Below are positions 57,970-64,000 of a stretch of DNA of 64,000 nt, piece after piece (the first letter of the stretch is position 1; the number at the start of each line of letters is the position of its first letter). The translations under genes were made by a program, and so were the position numbers. The stretch comes from Hymenobacter yonginensis (lineage in GTDB: Bacteria > Bacteroidota > Bacteroidia > Cytophagales > Hymenobacteraceae). A model generated the notes under the pieces. The model was not told the DNA's origin and did no database searches. It saw only the letters and a list, made by a program, of their open reading frames with translations. Location of the stretch: NCBI RefSeq assembly GCF_027625995.1, contig NZ_CP115396.1:806001-870000 (forward strand), given 5' to 3'.

Positions 57970-59199
57970 ATGCTGCGCATTCTGCTCCTGCACAACTACT
58001 ACCAGCAGCCCGGCGGCGAAGACGCCGTGTTCCGGGCCGAGCGGGATTTGCTGCGGGCGCACGGTCATCCGGTGGAAACCCTGGAATTTCATAACCAGGA
58101 GCTGGGAACCGGCATCTGGGCCAAGCTGAAAGCGGGTCTGTTTGGGTTCTACAACCCTGCCAGCGCACGCCGGCTGCGGCAGGCTATCGAGGATTTTCAG
58201 CCCGATATCCTCCACATCCATAACCTGTTTCCGGTGGCTTCGCCGGCAGTGCTATGGGCCGCCCGCCAGGCCGGAGTCCCCGTGGTGATGACGCTGCACA
58301 ATTACCGCCTCATCTGCCCCGGGGCTCTGCTTTACGCCGATGGGCAGGTGTACGAGAAAAGCGTGCACCAGCTGTTTCCGTGGGATGCCGTGCGGCGGGG
58401 CCTCTACCGCAACTCGCGGCTGCAAACCGCGGCGGTGGCTGCCCAGACCGGGCTGCACAAGCTGCTGGGCACCTGGCAAACCGGCGTGGCGCGCTACCTG
58501 GTGCTCACGGAATTTGCCCGCCGCCGCATCCTCGACTCGTCGCTGAGGCTGCGGGCGGAGCAGGTGGCTTATAAACCCAACTTCATTGCCGATCCGGGCG
58601 CGCCACAACCTGACAGCCAGCGTGCCGGGCACCTGCTGTTTGTAGGCCGGCTCTCACCTGAAAAAGGCCTGCAAACCCTGCTGACTGCCGCCGCCACGCA
58701 CGCGCTGCCGCTGGTGGTGGTCGGGGATGGGCCTTTGCGGGCGGCGGTAGAGGCGTGCGCGTCTACCACGCCCTCGGTGCGCTATCAGGGACCGGCTGAT
58801 GGGACTGGGGTGGCAGCGGCCATGCGCCATTGCCGCGCCCTGGTGATGCCATCGGAATGCGTGGAAGGCATGCCGATGGTGGTGCTGGAGGCTTTTGCCA
58901 GCGGTACGCCGGTGCTGGCCTCGCGGCGCGGTGGCCCGGGCGAAATGGTTAAACCGGGTGTCAACGGGCTGCTGTTTGAGCCCGGCGACCCGGAAGGCCT
59001 GGCGCAGGCCGCGCAGGCGTTGCTCGCGGATGAGGCGCTGGCGGCCCGCCTGGGTACCGCCGGCCGGGCCAGCTACGAAACGCTGTATACCCCCGCCGTC
59101 AACTACGCGTGGCTGCTTGCCCTCTACCAGGCTGCCGTAGCTGAAGCGCGTGATAAGCTACCGGCCGTTGCCAAACCCATGCAGTACGAGCACGCGTGA
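57970..59199 (+). CDS. Glycosyltransferase, GT4 family (GT-B fold)
   Basis: A 409-residue GT-B glycosyltransferase. N-terminal domain LLLHNYYQQPGGEDAVFRAE with the HIHNLFPVASPAVLW block; linker HLLFVGRLSPEKGLQTLL opens the nucleotide-binding domain. The EX7E motif is seen as ECVEGMPMVVLEAFASG, followed by GTPVLASRRGGPGEMV. It transfers a sugar from a nucleotide donor to a growing lipid-linked oligosaccharide. Its position just after the CDP-sugar set makes it the best candidate for transferring the unusual sugar, but donor specificity is not visible. Confidence 0.93.
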   Translation: MLRILLLHNYYQQPGGEDAVFRAERDLLRAHGHPVETLEFHNQELGTGIWAKLKAGLFGFYNPASARRLRQAIEDFQPDILHIHNLFPVASPAVLWAARQAGVPVVMTLHNYRLICPGALLYADGQVYEKSVHQLFPWDAVRRGLYRNSRLQTAAVAAQTGLHKLLGTWQTGVARYLVLTEFARRRILDSSLRLRAEQVAYKPNFIADPGAPQPDSQRAGHLLFVGRLSPEKGLQTLLTAAATHALPLVVVGDGPLRAAVEACASTTPSVRYQGPADGTGVAAAMRHCRALVMPSECVEGMPMVVLEAFASGTPVLASRRGGPGEMVKPGVNGLLFEPGDPEGLAQAAQALLADEALAARLGTAGRASYETLYTPAVNYAWLLALYQAAVAEARDKLPAVAKPMQYEHA

Positions 59200-59448
59200 G
59201 ATGCACGCCGCCGAACAATCGTTACTGAAGACTCAGCGTGCCCGGTGCCGGGCGTGAGGCCGCTGGGGCGCTGCCTTTTCGCTTCAATTATATTCAGGAT
59301 TTAATATTAAAATATATTTATAAAAAATATAATAATAGTTTGTGTATTTGAAGGTGCTTCTGTTAAATTTAAGTCAAGTGCTGTCGAGGCCGGATACGTC
59401 CGGCGTGGGCTGTTGCCGAATTTTCACTGCTTTGCTAACCCTGTCCGC

Positions 59449-60651
59449 ATGGAAACCCTGATGTATCCTTCTGCTCCGGTTCTGTCTGAGTCTGAAGTTC
59501 TCGTGCCACCTGCCACCGCCCAGCAACAGCCCACGCACCGCCTGCTGCACATTCTGTGGGAACTGCGCTACTCCGGCGCCGAAGTAATGGTGTATGATGC
59601 CAAGGAATACTTTGAGTCGCGCGGGCTGCAGGGCGCTATTCTGGCCCGCGGGCCGGAGTTTGGGCCGTACGCCCCTACGCTTGCCCGGGCCGGATACCCC
59701 GTAGAGCATCTGCCGGCCCGTCGCAATCTGGGGTCGTTCATTGAGCTGTATCGGTACCTGCGCCAGCATCCGGCCGATGTGGTGCACCTGCATCTGGAGG
59801 GGCTGTTTATCTGGCACTGCTTGGCCATTCGGCTGGCTTTCCCGAAGGCGCGCATTGTGCACACGCACCACGACGTATACTTTCAGTACGGCCCGTATTT
59901 GCGCCTGAAGCGCACATTTCACCGTTGGCTGGCCACGCACGTGCTCGATGTCCGCCACGTAGCCATTGGCGAGTCGGTGCAGACGGTGGAGAAGGAGCAT
60001 TTCCGCAACCCAACCACCATTGTCTACAACTGGATTGATGAAAACGAGTTTCGGCCCCCTACGCCCGAGCAGGCTGCGGCCGCCCGCCAGGAAATTGGCA
60101 TTGCGCCGGACGCCTTCGTGGTGCTTACGGTGGGCACCTGCAACGACAAAAAGTGCCACAACGAAATTTTCGATGCCGTGGCCCGCGTGAAAGACCGGCT
60201 GCCCAACCTGGTGTTTCTGCACCGCGGTACCGGCGAAAACCTGCCGCAGGAGCGCGCTTACGTGCAGAAGCTGGGTATCGAGCAGCACGTCATCTTCCTC
60301 AACTACATTGACTATCTGCCCAAGGTGTTCTGGGCTTCTGATGGCTTCATTTTCTCTTCGCACTGGGAAGGGCTCGGCAACGTCATCCTGCAGGCCATTG
60401 CGTGCAAGGTGCCCGTCATCCTGTATCAGGGCTGGGGCATGAACGACTTCCGGCCGGAAAACCCCGCCGAGAACTATGGCTTCTGGATCAATCCCGACAC
60501 GGAGCGCTTTGACGAGGCGCTGCTGGAAATGTACGCCATGAAGCAGGACGGACGATTGGAGGACTGGCGGGATAAGGCTTTTGCCTTCTACCGGAAGAAG
60601 TTTTCCGCTAAAAAGTCGCTCACCCGCATGGCCGACCAGTATCTGTTGTAG
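59449..60651 (+). CDS. Glycosyltransferase, GT4-like (GT-B fold)
   Basis: A 400-residue glycosyltransferase; ATG 59449 is preferred over a TTG at 59413. It begins with a 25-residue low-complexity head, then LLHILWELRYSGAEVMVYDA, the VVHLHLEGLFIWHCLAIRLA block, and HTHHDVYFQYGPYLRL. In the C-terminal domain VLTVGTCNDKKCHNEIFDAV and FSSHWEGLGNVILQAIACKVP carry the EX7E-like donor-binding site. It is the last gene of the glycan locus. An AT-rich 249-bp gap (59200-59448) precedes it and may hold its own promoter. A large hairpin ends the unit. Confidence 0.9.
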   Translation: METLMYPSAPVLSESEVLVPPATAQQQPTHRLLHILWELRYSGAEVMVYDAKEYFESRGLQGAILARGPEFGPYAPTLARAGYPVEHLPARRNLGSFIELYRYLRQHPADVVHLHLEGLFIWHCLAIRLAFPKARIVHTHHDVYFQYGPYLRLKRTFHRWLATHVLDVRHVAIGESVQTVEKEHFRNPTTIVYNWIDENEFRPPTPEQAAAARQEIGIAPDAFVVLTVGTCNDKKCHNEIFDAVARVKDRLPNLVFLHRGTGENLPQERAYVQKLGIEQHVIFLNYIDYLPKVFWASDGFIFSSHWEGLGNVILQAIACKVPVILYQGWGMNDFRPENPAENYGFWINPDTERFDEALLEMYAMKQDGRLEDWRDKAFAFYRKKFSAKKSLTRMADQYLL

Positions 60652-60661
60652 CCAACACAGT

Positions 60662-60739
60662 TGCCCCGTTGGTGGCAGCACAAAGAAAACGCCCGACCAT
60701 CCGGCCGGGCGTTTTCTTTGTGCTGCCACCAATGGGGCA
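60662..60739. terminator. Very long bidirectional terminator or repeat
   Basis: A 34-bp near-perfect stem (arms 60662-60695 and 60706-60739; one mismatch) with a 10-nt loop lies between the convergent GT4 and beta-helix genes. It includes AAAGAAAACGCCCG/CGGGCGTTTTCTTT. It lies 11 bp past the GT4 stop and 16 bp from the beta-helix stop, so it serves both strands. Its length is far above an ordinary terminator. Confidence 0.8.
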
Positions 60740-60754
60740 GGTACTACGTTGCTT

Positions 60755-63070
60755 TTACTGGCCTGCGCCGGTCGAAGTAGTGGTCGTGTTGCTGGCCGTG
60801 CGGGCAGCGGGGCGGGTGTGCACTTCGATACCCGACAGGTTAGCGTCGCCGCCCGAAGAGGTTACCGCAATGGTGCCGTTGGTGACGCTGGTTACGAACG
60901 GGCCAATCTTAGACCAGCTGCCAGCCGCGCCGCTGTTGCGGTTCGAGGCAACCGTCTGCCCGTTGATGGCCATGTTGTAGGTGGTAGCGAAGTTGTCTTC
61001 CCACACATACAGGTACACTTCATAAGTGCCGTTCGGGACGGCCGTCATGCGCACGTCCAGGTTGCGGCTCCACACCGAAGAGCGGATTACGCTGGCGCGG
61101 GTAGCATCGGTGGCGGGCGTCAGGGTCACGTTGTTGGCCGTGAATGGGTTACCGGACACCACCGAGAAGTTAGCACTGTTGCCAGCTCCCCAGGCTTTGC
61201 CATCGAGGGTAGTGGCCGCGCCACCTACGTTTACGGCGCGGTAGAACGTGGCCGCCACAGGAGCCGGAGCCGTTACCGAAAGCGCTACAGCGGCCGAGGT
61301 AGTGCTGGCACCCGCGTTGTCGGTAGCCTTAGCCGTGAGCGAATACGCGCCGGCGGCTACGTTGCTCCAGGTGAAGGTGTACGGGGCGGTGAGGTCTTCG
61401 CCCAGCTTCGTGGTGCCCCGGAAGAACTCCACTTTGCTTACGGTACCATCCGTGTCCGAGGCCGTAGCCGTCAGCGTTACGCTGCCGCCGGCCGCCAGGG
61501 TAGAGGCCGAGGTGGCCAGCTGGGCGCGGGGAGCTACGTTGGCTGCCGGTGCGGTGCTGGTCGTGCGGATTTCCAGACCCGAGAGATTCAGGTCGCCGCC
61601 CGACGAGGTCAGTTGCAGCTGGCCATTGGTGCCTACCGTAGCGGCAAACGGACCAACCCGCTGCCAGCTACCAGCCGAGCCCGTGTTGAAGTTGCTGAGG
61701 ACACGCTGGCCCTGTACGTTCAGGTTCACGACGCCCGCAAAGTTGTCTTCCCAAACGTATGCATACACGGCGTACTGGCCGGCGGGCACGTTGGCTACCG
61801 TCAGTTGCAGCGCATTGCTGTAGATCGAAGAGCGGATCATGCTTGTGCGAGCCGCATCGGTGGCAGGGTTCAGGGCAACATTGTTGTTGCTGAAGCGCTG
61901 GCCGTTGTGCGTTACGTTAGGGGCGTTGTCACCTTCCCAGTTGTTGCCATCAATGCTGCTGGCGCTACCGTTGAAGTCAATGGCGCGGTAGAGGGCGCCG
62001 GTGCCAGCCACCGGGGTTACCGGAGGAGTGGTTGGAGTCGGAGTGGGGGTTGGCGTCGGCGTTGGGGTAGGAGTGGGAGTCGGCGTGCTGCCACCGTTCA
62101 GACGGATACCGGCGCCGGCAGGTGCCGGGTAGCTGGCCGTAATCGACTGGTCGCCCCAGCTGTTGTTGTTCTCCACCAAGCCAGGCGTGTTCAGCGTCCA
62201 GAAGGGGTTCTGCTGGCCAGCGCTGTTCACCCAGTTTACCTTGTTGCCGGTTACGGTAGAGTTTTCTACCAGACGTGGACCGCCCCACAGGTAGATGCCC
62301 ACATTGGTGAAGCTCTGCTGACGGCCAAATACTACGTTGTTGAGGATCTTGTTGCCGGTGCCGCCGGTGTTGGCAATGCCATACTGGCCGGGGTTGATAA
62401 CCACGTTGTTTTCAATCGTGCAGTACGAGCCACCGGTGTCGCCCACCAGAATACCACCGCCCGAAGCGCTGGGGCCACCGCCGTTGATGTAGTTGTTGCG
62501 AATGAGCAGCGGGCTGCTGGACGTGCCGCTGGTCATGAACATGTTGATGGCATCTTCCGGGTTGCTTTGGCCTGCAATGTTCAAGCCGTAGTTGTACTCG
62601 ATGATGTTGCCGGCACCCGTGCAATTGTTGAACTGGATGAACTGCCCGCGGGCATCGGCCATGTTCATGTTCTTGAAATTGTTGTGGCGCACCACAAGCC
62701 CACCCGTGCCGTTCTGGGCATAAATACCACCAATCAGGTTCTCGAAGTACGAATCTTCGATGGTGATATTCGAGCAGTTGTAGAGGTCAACGCCCAGCTT
62801 CTGGCCATTCCGGAGCGACACCCGACGAATTGTGATGTTGGAGCAGTTTGTGAGCTTGATGGCTGGTGTGGCAGAGAAATTGGTAATCACCAGATTCTCA
62901 ATGACACGGTTGCTCTGGCCATCCATAGTAACAGGGCCGCTGGCCGTAAGGCCGGTCAGGCCGCCATCTGATTGAGCGTGGGCGCAAAACGTGGTGAAAA
63001 AGAGTAACACAACCAACGACACATAGGTCTGCACATAAGCAGACACTCCAAATTTCTTTTTCTTCAGCAT
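60755..63070 (-). CDS. Secreted right-handed beta-helix protein with two malectin-like domains and a (TP)n linker
   Basis: A 771-residue exported protein (signal peptide LLFFTTFCAHAQ); the ATG at 63070 is chosen over a GTG two codons earlier. Residues about 35-325 form a parallel beta-helix (repeated LTNCSNITIRRVSL, NCSNITIEDSYFENL, VENNNSWG patterns) like NosD or pectate lyases. A Thr-Pro linker of about 10 TP units lies at about 327-350. Then come two homologous malectin-like modules (about 360-505 and 610-750; YRAIDFNGSA...SGLEIRT and YRAVNVGGAA...SGIEVHT) around an Ig-like domain (about 510-605). These bind carbohydrate. No catalytic motif is certain, and there is no T9SS sorting domain. 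It may bind or trim the nearby polysaccharide. Confidence 0.88.
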   Translation of the reverse strand: MLKKKKFGVSAYVQTYVSLVVLLFFTTFCAHAQSDGGLTGLTASGPVTMDGQSNRVIENLVITNFSATPAIKLTNCSNITIRRVSLRNGQKLGVDLYNCSNITIEDSYFENLIGGIYAQNGTGGLVVRHNNFKNMNMADARGQFIQFNNCTGAGNIIEYNYGLNIAGQSNPEDAINMFMTSGTSSSPLLIRNNYINGGGPSASGGGILVGDTGGSYCTIENNVVINPGQYGIANTGGTGNKILNNVVFGRQQSFTNVGIYLWGGPRLVENSTVTGNKVNWVNSAGQQNPFWTLNTPGLVENNNSWGDQSITASYPAPAGAGIRLNGGSTPTPTPTPTPTPTPTPTPTTPPVTPVAGTGALYRAIDFNGSASSIDGNNWEGDNAPNVTHNGQRFSNNNVALNPATDAARTSMIRSSIYSNALQLTVANVPAGQYAVYAYVWEDNFAGVVNLNVQGQRVLSNFNTGSAGSWQRVGPFAATVGTNGQLQLTSSGGDLNLSGLEIRTTSTAPAANVAPRAQLATSASTLAAGGSVTLTATASDTDGTVSKVEFFRGTTKLGEDLTAPYTFTWSNVAAGAYSLTAKATDNAGASTTSAAVALSVTAPAPVAATFYRAVNVGGAATTLDGKAWGAGNSANFSVVSGNPFTANNVTLTPATDATRASVIRSSVWSRNLDVRMTAVPNGTYEVYLYVWEDNFATTYNMAINGQTVASNRNSGAAGSWSKIGPFVTSVTNGTIAVTSSGGDANLSGIEVHTRPAARTASNTTTTSTGAGQ
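62034..62092 (-). repeat. Thr-Pro microsatellite encoding the linker
   Basis: A stretch of near-identical 6-bp units (ACTCCC/ACGCC-type on the minus strand) codes for alternating Thr-Pro in the beta-helix protein. It is prone to length change by slippage. Confidence 0.8.
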
Positions 63071-63118
63071 TTGCACTTTTTAAGAGGTGAAAGGACGAAA
63101 AGGATGTTTTGACTACGG

Positions 63119-63126
63119 CAAAGTTA
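63119..63126 (-). promoter_or_regulatory. -7 element of the beta-helix gene
   Basis: On the minus strand TAACTTTG matches TAnnTTTG exactly, 49 bp upstream of the ATG at 63070. The sequence upstream is AT-rich. No clear -33 TTG is present. Confidence 0.55.
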
Positions 63127-63551
63127 GGAAAGAAAACTTATATCGTCTTGTAAGTAATAGCCTGATAAGACGCGTAAATATGTAGTAATAGCATACATAT
63201 GAATAGTGTATATAAGTTCACATATTAAAAAAATCATGTATAGATTAAGGAATGGTGCTAGTAATTGCTTTTGCCGTAATTGAACTATTGCGCGATGATA
63301 GTTGAAGTATTTTTCTGCCAAATAGGAATTTGGAGGATAAGCTTAATCAACGTTGAATTATTGCTGGGAAAGATTGACGCTACCCGTTCGGGGGTTCAAC
63401 TTTTGTTTCTCGCGCCACATTCTGCGCGGGCAGGCCAAAATCATGTACAAAAACCGGCCGCCTTGCAGTAGTAAATACCTGAAAATGAAAGTAAAACCTT
63501 GCTTCTCTACTAGTAAGAAGCTGTATGATACCAGCGACTGGACTGAAAAAA
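63127..63551. other. AT-rich gap without recognisable gene
   Basis: About 425 bp of low-GC sequence between the beta-helix promoter and the GT2 terminator. It contains only short open frames with no family resemblance. Its base composition differs from the neighbouring coding sequence. Promoter or repeat debris is likely. Confidence 0.5.
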
Positions 63552-63593
63552 GGCTGGCCTGCCTGCCGCGCATAAGCGGCGAGCAGGCCAGCC
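63552..63593 (-). terminator. Terminator after the GT2 gene
   Basis: An 18-bp stem with minor mismatches (63552-63569 with 63576-63593), followed on the minus strand by TTTTTT. Confidence 0.75.
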
Positions 63594-63613
63594 AGCCACA
63601 GCCAGCAAGAAGC

Positions 63614-64000
63614 CTATCTTAGGAAGTAGCCCACCAACCGCCGCGAATACCCGGTCAGCAGGCACAGCGGCAGGTCACGCGGGGGACAGTTGCGGCGGGC
63701 AAACTGCGTGAAATCCCGCAGATTGGCTCCGCCTCGGATGCTGAACAGGTGCTGGTAATAGTTGCGCAACGTCCGTTGCTGCCGGTTTTTCTGGTCCCCG
63801 CTTTCGTCAGGGTAGGTGCCCAGGCGCGCATCGAAGTTCAGATACACCTCAAACCCGGCCAGCCGGGCCTGGTGGGTGAAATCGTAGTCGGCATAGTAGT
63901 GAGGGAGAAGCTCGGCCGCAAACAGCCCGATGCGCTCAAACACAACCCGGGGAATAAGCAACCCGCGGCCGGGCAGGTACTCGGTGGGGCGCTGGCCCCG
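63614..64000 (-). CDS. Glycosyltransferase family 2, C-terminal part (truncated by window edge)
   Basis: The minus-strand frame is open from the right edge to a stop at 63614 (128 codons plus stop). It reads RGQRPTEYLPGRGLLIPRVV, then LPHYYADYDFTHQARLAGFEVYLN, the end of a GT2 domain: the GRGxLIP and YYADYDFTHQA blocks are typical of rhamnosyl- or other GT2 glycosyltransferases. A C-terminal helical tail (about 45 residues, RNYYQHLFSIRGGANLRDF) follows. The N-terminal donor-binding half lies outside the window. It is on the strand opposite to the rest of the glycan locus, so it may open another transfer unit. Confidence 0.85.
   Translation of the reverse strand, partial: RGQRPTEYLPGRGLLIPRVVFERIGLFAAELLPHYYADYDFTHQARLAGFEVYLNFDARLGTYPDESGDQKNRQQRTLRNYYQHLFSIRGGANLRDFTQFARRNCPPRDLPLCLLTGYSRRLVGYFLR

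Noticed and set aside
62034-62092. Short tandem units as a CRISPR array
   Set aside because: Six-base units with no spacers, in frame and coding for a Thr-Pro linker; no cas gene in the window.
60581-62971. 796-codon open frame on the + strand opposite the beta-helix gene
   Set aside because: Repetitive Arg/Gly/Ala text mirrors the repeats of the minus-strand protein; it also overlaps the end of a glycosyltransferase gene.

Overview
The window looks like a chromosomal segment from a high-GC Bacteroidota bacterium of the Hymenobacter type (Cytophagales). The evidence is a SusC/SusD pair, a hybrid two-component regulator, a type IX secretion C-terminal sorting domain, promoter -7 elements of the TAnnTTTG type, and many intergenic inverted repeats. 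No plasmid, phage or transposase gene is visible. The genus is an inference from these traits, not from a marker gene.

Layout. 1-2.8 kb: a secreted endonuclease I (runs off the left edge), a fasciclin-domain protein and an SRAP (HMCES/YedK) protein. 2.9-16.7 kb: a polysaccharide utilisation locus read right to left, made of a hybrid sensor/regulator with a periplasmic sugar-binding domain, a PfkB sugar kinase, SusC, SusD and three paralogous GH30 glycosidases. The GH30 set suggests a beta-linked glucan (beta-1,6-glucan is the leading guess), while the sensor and kinase types resemble a fructose system. 16.7-21.3 kb: a DUF4239-like membrane protein, a DUF305 protein divergent from a CopA-type copper ATPase with a tiny membrane protein, and tRNA-Arg(CCG). 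21.4-32.6 kb: two Ohr peroxidases (one in an OhrR operon), sucC, a GH113-like glycosidase, a LolD-type ABC ATPase, an unassigned protein that may be related to phage recombination proteins, a short RecQ, a DJ-1/PfpI protein, a monooxygenase-like protein, a zinc-independent oxidoreductase and a rhodanese. 32.6-42.7 kb: a T9SS-exported protein, a PASTA protein beside a two-copy D-Ala-D-Ala ligase fusion, pgk, a membrane protein, a site-2 protease, a HAD phosphatase and a CAU-reading tRNA (CAT anticodon). 43-46.6 kb: katG and a secreted metallo-beta-lactamase-fold hydrolase.

46.9-60.7 kb is a surface-polysaccharide locus on the + strand. It has an initiating sugar-phosphate transferase, a WecG/TagA transferase, then a nucleotide-sugar set: glucose-1-phosphate cytidylyltransferase, SDR epimerase, RmlC-like epimerase, SAF/homoserine-dehydrogenase-like oxidoreductase, C-methyltransferase, DUF4910 aminopeptidase-like protein and class III aminotransferase. 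Two GT4 glycosyltransferases follow. The set points to an unusual C-branched, possibly amino, CDP-linked sugar. No CDP-glucose 4,6-dehydratase or 3-dehydrase is present in the window, so this is the best candidate for undescribed chemistry. It is followed by a convergent secreted beta-helix/malectin-like protein and a GT2 glycosyltransferase cut by the right edge.

At least seven intergenic spaces carry different long inverted repeats, some of them nested cruciforms, which probably represent several dispersed non-coding repeat families.
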